Shown piece after piece: positions 1-5,520 of a stretch of 5,840 nucleotides of DNA (position 1 is its first letter; each line of letters begins with the position of its first letter). The stretch spans positions 1 through 5,840 of the forward strand of contig CANOPV010000058.1 of the NCBI GenBank assembly GCA_947568605.1, given 5' to 3'. The stretch comes from an uncultured Clostridium sp. GTDB taxonomy: Bacteria; Bacillota; Clostridia; TANB77; CAG-508. The notes beneath the pieces were generated by a model, which saw only the letters and a program-made list of their open reading frames with translations, ran no database searches and was not told the DNA's origin. The position numbers and the translations under genes are program-made.

Positions 1-721
1 CTACTAATTGCCCCGCTCCAATTGCTAGTTTTGATTGTATTACATTATATCCAGAGCCTCTTGGGTCTAAATTTGGATTTAGATATACGTCTATTCTCGT
101 TTTTGCGTGTTCTGGTAATACAAACATATATAATATTGGTACTGTTATTATAATTATTAATATTGTTGCTATTATATATTTTTTATTTATTCCTGCAACA
201 AATAATATTGCTATTGTTGATATTATAAATGCTGTTGCGGTTCCTATATCTGGTTGTATTAATATAAGTGCTAATGGTGCTCCTACTATTAATAATATTA
301 ATGCTAGTTTCCATATTTTATTTATCTCGTTTTTCCCTTTTTTTTGCATTTTTACTATTATACTTGATACAAATATTATTACAAATATTTTTGCGAATTC
401 ACTTGGTTGAATTCTAATTGTTTCACTTATTTTAAACCAACTATGTGCTCCATTTATTTCTGGCGTAAATAATACTGCAATTAATGATATTAAAAATATT
501 ACATAACATATTGGCGATATTTTTGCTATAAAGTTATAGTCTATAAATATAACGGTTATAACTATTGGTATACTTACTAATATCCATAATATTTGTTTTT
601 TGAATTCATCATATTCTGTGTTTTGTGTTGAAGAAAATAACGCTATTAATCCTATTATTGATAATATGATACAACAAATAAATATTCCCCATTCTACATT
701 TTTAAGAAGTTTTTTTTTCAT
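1..721 (-). CDS. rodA: RodA, SEDS-family peptidoglycan glycosyltransferase (3' end cut by window edge)
   Basis: The reading frame runs from ATG at 721-719 leftward to the window edge, giving 240 residues with no stop, so the C-terminal part is missing. Hydrophobic membrane segments are visible at about residues 12-30, 44-60, 68-86, 110-124, 138-155, 162-178 and 183-202. SEDS signatures present are GAHSWFKI (91-98), QPSEFAK (105-111), QPDIGTA (156-162) and GSGYNVIQSKLAIGAG (222-237). The last favours RodA over FtsW and SpoVE. In this family RodA polymerises lipid II into glycan strands in the inner membrane, working with a class B PBP during side-wall elongation. Full RodA is usually about 370-400 residues, so roughly two thirds is here. 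The start is supported by AGGGG at 726-730, although its spacing to the ATG is only 4 bases. It follows minE on the same strand, an order known from Clostridia. Ile is mostly encoded by ATA. RodA versus another SEDS paralogue is the main uncertainty. Confidence 0.9.
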   Translation of the reverse strand, partial: MKKKLLKNVEWGIFICCIILSIIGLIALFSSTQNTEYDEFKKQILWILVSIPIVITVIFIDYNFIAKISPICYVIFLISLIAVLFTPEINGAHSWFKISETIRIQPSEFAKIFVIIFVSSIIVKMQKKGKNEINKIWKLALILLIVGAPLALILIQPDIGTATAFIISTIAILFVAGINKKYIIATILIIIITVPILYMFVLPEHAKTRIDVYLNPNLDPRGSGYNVIQSKLAIGAGQLV

Positions 722-771
722 AATACCCCTATTTTTTTAGATTTTTTTGTTTTAATAATGTTAAATTTAAA

Positions 772-806
772 AAAATAATTTTAACAAAGGATTGTAAAGT
801 AAAATT
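772..806. repeat. Direct repeat, copy A (partner at 938-970)
   Basis: This 35-base AT-rich stretch matches 938-970 in the same orientation. Both begin with AAAATAATTTTAAC, share ATTGTA in the middle and end in GTA(A/G)AATT. The copies differ at a few positions and by a 2-base gap. They bracket the palindromic element at 820-923. Part of the motif (GAAGAATTGT in copy B) also recurs inverted at 820-829. Low complexity raises the chance of coincidence, but an ordered match over more than 30 bases is more than AT bias alone would give. Confidence 0.55.
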
Positions 807-819
807 ATTAATTTAGCAG

Positions 820-923
820 ACAATTCTTCACTAAAACATTTAAAAATTTTGCTTTTGCTCCATCGCTCCGCGAACGTGTCGCATAAAAGCAGAAATTTTT
901 AAATACATTTTATTTCGAATTGT
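820..923. repeat. Long imperfect palindrome with GC-rich centre in the minE-rodA gap (MITE/REP-like)
   Basis: The ends are ACAATTC (820-826) and its reverse complement GAATTGT (917-923). Inside, ATTTAAAAATTT (838-849) pairs perfectly with 893-904, and TGCTTTTGC (850-858) pairs with 881-891 with a 2-base bulge. The apex (859-880) is strikingly GC-rich for this DNA and contains a small hairpin, GCGA/TCGC around ACGTG (870-882). The whole could fold as one hairpin of about 104 bases in DNA or RNA. A dispersed non-coding repeat is the best guess from structure alone. An alternative is a processing or attenuation hairpin between minE and rodA. No open reading frame was found in it. Confidence 0.6.
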
Positions 924-937
924 AGATTATAATTTTT

Positions 938-970
938 AAAATAATTTTAACGAAGAATTGTAGTAGAATT
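938..970. repeat. Direct repeat, copy B (partner at 772-806)
   Basis: This is the second, slightly diverged copy of the repeat at 772-806, placed on the other side of the palindromic element and about 50 bases before the minE stop codon. It contains GAAGAATTGTAG, echoed as CGAATTGTAG at 916-925 and inverted at 820-829, so the spacer looks built from several related short segments. Confidence 0.5.
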
Positions 971-1018
971 TCCTATTATAAAATAAAATTTAATTAAAAT
1001 AACTGGCTTAATTAAATT

Positions 1019-1522
1019 TTATGTTTTATTATTTTCATTAGTAGAGTTTATATTTTCTTCTTTATTTTCTTTTATTTGCTCTGTTTCGTCTTTCTTTTTT
1101 TCTGCATTTTCTTCTTTTAATTTCTGCTTTTCTTCATCTTCTTTTTTTACATTGTCTATTATTTCTTTTGCACTTTCTGTTATTTTATCTATTTTCTCTT
1201 TTTCTTCTTTTACTTCTTTTTTTGCATCTTCTTTTATACTGATAATAGGTATATTTGCATATAATGCTGGTGCTCCTGTTGTTCCATCTTCGTTTGTTTT
1301 ATTTGTTAATCTAACATCTATTTCGTTTTCATCAACATCTATATATTTTTTTATAACATCTATTATTTCTTGTTTCATTAAATCTAAGAAATCTGCTGAA
1401 ACATTTGCTCTATCTTGCATTAATACTAAATGTAGTCTTTCTTTTGCTGCATCTTTTGAGCCATTTTTGTCTTTTTCTGATTTTCCTAATTTCTTAAAAA
1501 ATCTTGCAATACTTTCGAACAT
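1019..1522 (-). CDS. minE: MinE, cell division topological specificity factor, with long charged C-terminal extension
   Basis: This 167-residue protein stimulates the MinD ATPase and displaces MinD from the membrane, which confines Min inhibition away from the division site. The N-terminal amphipathic stretch FESIARFFKKL (2-12) fits the membrane-targeting helix. AAKERLHLVLMQDR (25-38) is the MinD-contact segment, and residues 40-96 form the dimerisation domain, including QEIIDVIKKYIDVDENEIDVRL (51-72). A typical MinE ends near residue 85-95. Here about 70 further residues (97-167) are almost entirely Lys, Glu, Asp and Asn, with heptad-like hydrophobics early on (coiled coil or disordered) and an Asn-rich end. 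The start is fixed by GAGGAAGG at 1530-1537, seven bases before ATG. It lies 97 bases after minD on the same strand. Family identity is secure; the role of the tail is unknown. Confidence 0.93.
   Translation of the reverse strand: MFESIARFFKKLGKSEKDKNGSKDAAKERLHLVLMQDRANVSADFLDLMKQEIIDVIKKYIDVDENEIDVRLTNKTNEDGTTGAPALYANIPIISIKEDAKKEVKEEKEKIDKITESAKEIIDNVKKEDEEKQKLKEENAEKKKDETEQIKENKEENINSTNENNKT
1022..1234 (-). other. Lys/Glu-rich C-terminal extension of MinE
   Basis: This part encodes MinE residues 97-167. It is low-complexity, dominated by KE, EE and KK pairs, and reads as a long pyrimidine-rich run on the plus strand. The first part (97-125) has spaced Ile and Val that could support a charged helix or coiled coil; the end (about 152-167) is Asn/Glu rich and probably disordered. 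The same frame continues from the MinE core with no frameshift or internal stop, so it is a genuine extension rather than read-through of a broken gene. Confidence 0.75.
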
Positions 1523-1619
1523 ATTTATACCTTCCTCTACTATAATTTATCTATTTTAATTTTATCTATTCGTTTATAAGTTTTAATTTTTTTCAACATA
1601 GTAGTAGTTTGTGCGTTTT

Positions 1620-2411
1620 TTATTTTTTAAATAATTGTTTTAATTTTGCGAAAAATCCTTTTTCTTTTCCTGGTATAGATACTTCTATATTGTCTCCTAA
1701 TATTCTTCTTGCTATTTCTCTATATGCTTTTCCTGATGGTGCTTTTTTGTTTGAAACTACTGGTTCACCTTTATTTGTGTGTGTGATTATGTATTCGTCA
1801 TCTGGTACAACCCCTATTAAGTCTATTGATAATAAATCTACTATATCATCAACATCCATCATTTCACCTTTTTTTACCATATTTGGTCTTAATCTGTTTA
1901 TAATTAGTTCTGGATTTTTTATTTCTGATGATTCTAATAAGCCTATTATTCTGTCTGCATCTCTGATTGAAGATATCTCCGCTGTTGTAACTACTATTCC
2001 TCTGTCTGCCCCTGCTATTGCATTTTTAAATCCTTGTTCTATTCCTGCTGGACAGTCTATAAGTATATAATCAAATTCTTCTTTTAATTTGCTTGTAAGT
2101 TCTATCATCTGTTCTTCATTTACAGCACTTTTGTCTCTTGTTTGTGCTGCTGGAAGTAAGTATAAGTCGTCAAATCTTTTATCTTTTATAAGTGCTTGTC
2201 TTAATTTACATTTTTCTTCGACAACGTCTACTATATCATATACTATTCTATTTTCTAATCCCATAACGACATCTAAGTTTCTTAACCCTATATCTGTGTC
2301 TATTAATGCTACCTTTTTTCCTTCTAATGCTAATGATGACCCTAAGTTTGCTGTTGTAGTTGTTTTTCCTACGCCACCTTTTCCTGACGTTATAACAATA
2401 ACTTCTCCCAT
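1620..2411 (-). CDS. minD: MinD, septum-site-determining ATPase
   Basis: This 263-residue protein, the normal MinD length, is a ParA/MinD-type P-loop ATPase. It binds the membrane as an ATP dimer, recruits division inhibitor and is recycled by MinE. The deviant Walker A motif GKGGVGKTT is at 10-18, with signature Lys11 and catalytic-loop Lys16. The switch region is LIDTDIGLRNLDVVMG (36-51), the Walker B-like DCPAG is at 119-123, and SSIRDADRIIG is at 147-157. The C-terminal amphipathic helix GFFAKLKQLFKK (252-263) is the membrane-targeting sequence. The motif commonly read as TTPE is TTAE here (142-145), a small departure. A strong AAGGAGGA at 2419-2426, seven bases before ATG, fixes the start. 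It heads the minD-minE-rodA block and is divergent from pflB. No minC lies directly upstream, although clostridial clusters commonly have one there. Confidence 0.97.
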   Translation of the reverse strand: MGEVIVITSGKGGVGKTTTTANLGSSLALEGKKVALIDTDIGLRNLDVVMGLENRIVYDIVDVVEEKCKLRQALIKDKRFDDLYLLPAAQTRDKSAVNEEQMIELTSKLKEEFDYILIDCPAGIEQGFKNAIAGADRGIVVTTAEISSIRDADRIIGLLESSEIKNPELIINRLRPNMVKKGEMMDVDDIVDLLSIDLIGVVPDDEYIITHTNKGEPVVSNKKAPSGKAYREIARRILGDNIEVSIPGKEKGFFAKLKQLFKK

Positions 2412-2458
2412 AAATTTTTCCTCCTTAAAAGTTTTTATTGCTATTTTATTACTTTTAT

Positions 2459-2487
2459 ATATTATATTGAATTTGAAGAAAAGTCAA
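2459..2487 (-). promoter_or_regulatory. Candidate sigma-A promoter for minD
   Basis: On the minus strand, TTGACT (2487-2482) is followed by TAATAT (2464-2459) at 17-base spacing, or by a consensus TATAAT (2466-2461) at 15-base spacing. Transcription would start about 35-40 bases before the minD ribosome binding site and could carry minD, minE and rodA. The -35 box is good; which -10 is used cannot be decided from sequence. Confidence 0.55.
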
Positions 2488-2540
2488 GAATTAATGAGAA
2501 ATTAGTAAAATAAATTTTTTATAATTTTTTAAATTTTGAA

Positions 2541-2552
2541 AATACTAGTATT
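2541..2552. promoter_or_regulatory. Perfect 12-base palindrome at the pflB -35 box (candidate operator)
   Basis: AATACTAGTATT is self-complementary over all 12 bases and overlaps the first two bases of the pflB -35 hexamer. This is a typical place for a dimeric repressor or activator to act on pflB. It does not match the Rex, FNR or CcpA consensus motifs as I know them. In AT-rich DNA a palindrome of this length can arise by chance, so this is a candidate only. Confidence 0.35.
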
Positions 2553-2579
2553 GAGATTTTATTTTTACTGTGTTATAAT
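2551..2579 (+). promoter_or_regulatory. Sigma-A promoter of pflB with extended -10
   Basis: TTGAGA (2551-2556), a 17-base spacer and a perfect TATAAT (2574-2579) preceded by TG one base away (2571-2572) form a near-consensus extended -10 promoter. The expected start is near 2586, giving a short leader of about 25 bases before the pflB ATG. This suggests strong basal expression. It also argues against the longer reading frame starting at 2536, which would begin upstream of the promoter. Confidence 0.75.
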
Positions 2580-2610
2580 GTTTTTACAAAAAAATGAAAG
2601 AAGGTATTTT

Positions 2611-4848
2611 ATGAAATTTGAACAATGGAACGATTTTAATTCAGGCGACTGGCAAACTGAAATTGATGTTAGAGATTTTATTCAAAAAAATTATACTCCT
2701 TATGAGGAAGATTCTAGTTTTTTATCTAATCCGACAGAAAAAACTAAAAAATTATGGGACAAGGTTTTAGAATTATATAAAAAGGAAAAAGATTCAAAAG
2801 GTAGTGTTTTAGATATTGATACTAAAACTATTTCTACAATAACTGCTCATAATGCTGGATATATTGATAAAGATTTAGAAGAAATAGTAGGACTTCAAAC
2901 AGATGCACCACTTAAAAGAGCAATTATGCCATTTGGTGGTATAAAAATAGTTAAAAAGTCTTGTGAGGCTTATGATAGAGTTCTGGACCCTGATGTAGAT
3001 TATATTTTTAATAATATAAGAAAAACTCATAATGATGCTGTATTTAGCATTTATACTCCTGATATAAGGGCTGCTAGAAGTTCTCATTTAATTACAGGGC
3101 TTCCTGATGGATATGGTCGTGGTAGAATTATTGGAGATTATAGAAGAGTTGCTTTATATGGTGTTAATGCTTTAATTGAAGAAAAGAAACACGAATTTGA
3201 ATTATTAAATGTAGATTATTTTGATGAAGATATTTTAAAACATCGTGAAGAAATTAGTGAACAAATAAATGCTTTAAATGATTTAAAAATAATGGCTGCA
3301 AAATATGGTTATGATATTTCTGAACCTGCAAAAAATGCAAAAGAGGCTGTTCAATGGCTATATTTTGGATATTTAGCTGCTATTAAAGACCAAAATGGTG
3401 CTGCAATGAGTTTAGGTAGAACTTCTACTTTCTTAGATATTTATATTGAAAGAGATTTAAAAAATGGTACTATTACAGAAGAACAGGCTCAAGAATTAAT
3501 GGATCATTTTGTTATGAAATTAAGATTAGTTAGATTTTTAAGAACCCCTGAATATAATGAATTATTTTCAGGAGACCCTGTTTGGGTTACTGAGTCTATT
3601 GGTGGTATGGGAATAGATGGTAGAACATTAGTTACTAAAAATTCTTTTAGAATGTTAAATACATTAGTTAATTTAGGTCCTGCTCCTGAACCAAATATGA
3701 CTGTATTATGGTCTGTAAATTTACCAAAAGGCTTTAAAGAATTTGTAGCAAATTTATCTATAAAAACATCATCAATTCAATATGAAAATGATGATTTAAT
3801 GAGGAAATTTCACGGTGATGATTATGCTATTGCTTGTTGTGTTTCTGCAATGAGAGTCGGAAAACAAATGCAATTTTTTGGTGCAAGAGCAAATTTAGCA
3901 AAAACTTTATTATATGCAATTAATGGTGGTAGAGATGAATTATCTGGAAAACAAGTTACTCCTAAATTTGAGCCTATTACTTCTGAATATTTAGATTATG
4001 ATGAAGTTATAGAAAAATTCTATAATATGATGGATTATGTTGCAAAAATTTATATTAAGGCTTTAAATGATATTCATTATATGCACGATAGGTATTCTTA
4101 TGAAGCGATTGAAATGGCTTTACACGATAAAGATATATTAAGAACTATGGCGTGTGGAATTGCAGGGCTTTCTGTTGTTACTGATTCTTTATCTGCTATT
4201 AAATATGCCAAAGTTAAAGTTTTAAGAAATGAAGATGGATTAGTAACTGATTATCAAGTTGAAGGAGATTTCCCTAAATTCGGAAATAATGATGACAGAG
4301 TGGATAGTATTGCTGTACAAATTACAAAAGATTTCTTAGGTAAATTACAAAAATATCAAACTTATAGAAATTCTAAAACTACTTTATCTATTCTTACTAT
4401 AACTTCAAATGTTGTTTATGGTAAGTCAACAGGTAATACTCCTGATGGTAGAAGATCAGGCGAGCCTTTTGGTCCTGGTGCAAATCCAATGCACGGTAGA
4501 GATACAAATGGTGCATTAGCGGTAATGAATTCTATTGCTAAATTGCCTTATCAATATTCAGAAGATGGTATTTCTTATACATTTTCTATAACTCCTGCTA
4601 CATTAGGACACGAACCTGAAATTCAAGTTAATAATTTAGTAAGTATGTTAGATGGTTTCTTTTCACAAGAGGGGCATCATATTAATGTTAATGTTTTTGA
4701 TAGAGAGTTATTGAGAGATGCTATGGATCATCCTGAAAAATATCCTCAATTAACTATTAGGGTTTCAGGTTATGCTGTTAATTTTACTAAGTTAACTCGT
4801 GAACAACAACTTGATGTTATTAATCGTACAATTCACGAACGTATTTAA
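2611..4848 (+). CDS. pflB: Pyruvate formate-lyase (formate C-acetyltransferase)
   Basis: This 745-residue cytoplasmic glycyl-radical enzyme converts pyruvate and CoA to acetyl-CoA and formate in anaerobic mixed-acid fermentation. The N-terminal hallmark EIDVRDFIQKNYTPYE is at 17-32. The active-site Cys pair is C409-C410 in IACCVSAMRVGKQMQFFGARANLAK, corresponding to C418/C419 of the E. coli enzyme. The conserved GRRSGEPFGPGANPMHGRDTNGA follows, and near the C-terminus RVSGYAV carries the radical Gly720. Length and motif order are those of a complete PFL rather than a glycerol dehydratase or choline lyase relative. ATG at 2611 is chosen because it gives the family N-terminus, has AGAAGG at 2599-2604 and lies downstream of a near-consensus promoter; the frame is open back to an ATG at 2536 but that lies upstream of the promoter. 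The following gene starts as its activating enzyme. No strong terminator directly follows the stop. Confidence 0.97.
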   Translation: MKFEQWNDFNSGDWQTEIDVRDFIQKNYTPYEEDSSFLSNPTEKTKKLWDKVLELYKKEKDSKGSVLDIDTKTISTITAHNAGYIDKDLEEIVGLQTDAPLKRAIMPFGGIKIVKKSCEAYDRVLDPDVDYIFNNIRKTHNDAVFSIYTPDIRAARSSHLITGLPDGYGRGRIIGDYRRVALYGVNALIEEKKHEFELLNVDYFDEDILKHREEISEQINALNDLKIMAAKYGYDISEPAKNAKEAVQWLYFGYLAAIKDQNGAAMSLGRTSTFLDIYIERDLKNGTITEEQAQELMDHFVMKLRLVRFLRTPEYNELFSGDPVWVTESIGGMGIDGRTLVTKNSFRMLNTLVNLGPAPEPNMTVLWSVNLPKGFKEFVANLSIKTSSIQYENDDLMRKFHGDDYAIACCVSAMRVGKQMQFFGARANLAKTLLYAINGGRDELSGKQVTPKFEPITSEYLDYDEVIEKFYNMMDYVAKIYIKALNDIHYMHDRYSYEAIEMALHDKDILRTMACGIAGLSVVTDSLSAIKYAKVKVLRNEDGLVTDYQVEGDFPKFGNNDDRVDSIAVQITKDFLGKLQKYQTYRNSKTTLSILTITSNVVYGKSTGNTPDGRRSGEPFGPGANPMHGRDTNGALAVMNSIAKLPYQYSEDGISYTFSITPATLGHEPEIQVNNLVSMLDGFFSQEGHHINVNVFDRELLRDAMDHPEKYPQLTIRVSGYAVNFTKLTREQQLDVINRTIHERI

Positions 4849-4907
4849 GAGCCGTTGGAACAGAATTACAATTTTATCTACATTTTTTATTAATATGTAT
4901 TTATTTT

Positions 4908-4959
4908 TAGGGCAAAATTCGGTCAAATCTCACGGGTAACCTTTCCGATTTAGCCCCTA
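4908..4959. repeat. 52-base palindromic element downstream of pflB
   Basis: TAGGGC (4908-4913) pairs with GCCCCTA (4953-4959) with one bulged C. Further in, AAA-TTCGG (4915-4922) pairs with CCGATTT (4945-4951) with one bulge. The loop spans 4923-4944. In the reverse orientation it begins TAGGGGC, an end reminiscent of short dispersed repeats I associate with Firmicute genomes (recollection, not a search). CTACATTTT occurs both at 4878-4886 and at 4957-4965, a possible direct repeat around the element. It is not followed by a T-run on the plus strand, so it does not look like a standard terminator for pflB. Confidence 0.55.
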
Positions 4960-4963
4960 CATT

Positions 4964-4990
4964 TTGTTTATTGTTTTTGTTCAGTATAAT
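4964..4990 (+). promoter_or_regulatory. Weak candidate promoter before pflA
   Basis: A consensus TATAAT lies at 4985-4990, with TTGTTT at 4964-4969 as a -35 at a short 15-base spacing. If used, transcription would begin at the left end of the 101-base hairpin element, so that element would form the pflA leader. In AT-rich DNA a TATAAT is cheap and the spacing is poor; co-transcription from the pflB promoter is equally possible. Confidence 0.25.
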
Positions 4991-4994
4991 TATT

Positions 4995-5095
4995 AGAACC
5001 CCCAGTCGTGTTTTGCACGACAGCCCCCTTATTAAAGGGGCCAAGGTCTTGTCTCCCTTAAATAAGGGAGATGGCACGAAGTGCCAGAGGGTTCT
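4995..5095. repeat. 101-base MITE-like element: four hairpins inside terminal inverted repeats
   Basis: The ends AGAACCCCC (4995-5003) and GAGGGTTCT (5087-5095) are inverted repeats with one mismatch and would close a stem. Inside are four consecutive hairpins: GTCGTG/CACGAC (5005-5021), CCCCTT/AAGGGG (5025-5040), TCTCCCTTA/TAAGGGAGA (5052-5071) and TGGCAC/GTGCCA with a GAA loop (5072-5086). Together they would fold into a cloverleaf-like multi-branched structure. It is GC-rich against its surroundings. Flanks TAATTATT (4987-4994) and TAATTTATT (5096-5104) resemble an imperfect target-site duplication. The architecture looks like a non-autonomous dispersed element, and I recall similar ones in gut Clostridia; no transposase gene is in the window. 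It sits just before the pflA ribosome binding site. Confidence 0.75.
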
Positions 5096-5105
5096 TAATT
5101 TATTT

Positions 5106-5112
5106 GAGAGGA
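5106..5112 (+). promoter_or_regulatory. Ribosome binding site of pflA
   Basis: GAGAGGA lies six bases before ATG 5119, only ten bases beyond the hairpin element. A stable fold of that element in the mRNA could affect access to this site. Confidence 0.6.
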
Positions 5113-5118
5113 AAGTTT

Positions 5119-5520
5119 ATGAATAATAATTTTGATAGAGAGCATTTTGCAAATGTACATTCCTTTGAATCTTTTGGAACTGTCGATGGTCCTGGTATTA
5201 GATTTGTTATATTTCTTCAAGGATGTTGTTTACAATGCAAATATTGTCATAACAGAGACACGTGGTCTACTTCTAATAATAAAATAATTGGAATTAATGA
5301 AATTATAGATAAGGTTTTAACTTATAAAAATTTTATTAAGCCATCTGGTGGAGTTACTGTAAGTGGTGGTGAACCTCTTTTACAAGCAAAATTTTTGGTT
5401 AATTTGTTTAAGGAATTAAAAAAATATGATTTGCATTTAGCAATAGATACTTCTGGTATGGTAGATTTGTCTTACGATATAAAAGAAGTTTTAAGTTTAA
5501 CAGATTTAGTTATTCTTGAT
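5119..5520 (+). other. PflA-derived part of the chimeric frame (radical SAM N-terminal half)
   Basis: The activating enzyme uses SAM and a [4Fe-4S] cluster to abstract hydrogen from the PFL glycine, here Gly720 of the upstream gene product. All N-terminal determinants are intact: the CxxxCxxC cluster ligands (36, 40, 43), the GGE SAM-contact motif (83-85) and DT at 110-111. D134 aligns with Asp129 of E. coli PFL-AE, which with Asp104 and Thr105 belongs to the monovalent cation site in that enzyme as I recall. The counterparts of Lys131 and His202, and the rest of the barrel that docks PFL, are absent after the junction. Confidence 0.9.

Noticed and set aside
820..923. Palindrome as an intrinsic terminator of minE
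   Set aside because: The stem base is AT-only and merges into mixed AT sequence without a clean T-run on the minus strand; size and terminal repeats fit a dispersed element better. A termination role is not excluded.
1152..2505. Long plus-strand open frames opposite minE and minD (1152-1559, 1609-2070, 2089-2505)
   Set aside because: They are antisense shadows of confidently identified minus-strand genes, have Ser/Phe/Ile-rich compositions typical of antisense low-GC DNA, lack ribosome binding sites and match no family I recognise.
2536..2610. Upstream in-frame extension of pflB adding 25 residues
   Set aside because: The ATG at 2536 precedes the -35/-10 promoter elements, lacks a ribosome binding site and would add a hydrophobic stretch foreign to PFL. 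ATG 2611 gives the family N-terminus.
2875..3087. 70-residue minus-strand frame inside pflB
   Set aside because: It lies fully within a well-supported coding gene on the other strand, and no start signal or recognisable domain is seen.
4995..5095. Four-hairpin element as a tRNA, riboswitch or CRISPR unit
   Set aside because: The hairpins have different sequences, so there is no repeat-spacer pattern. There is no tRNA arm consensus or CCA end, and no riboswitch core I recognise; terminal inverted repeats and possible duplicated flanks favour a mobile repeat.
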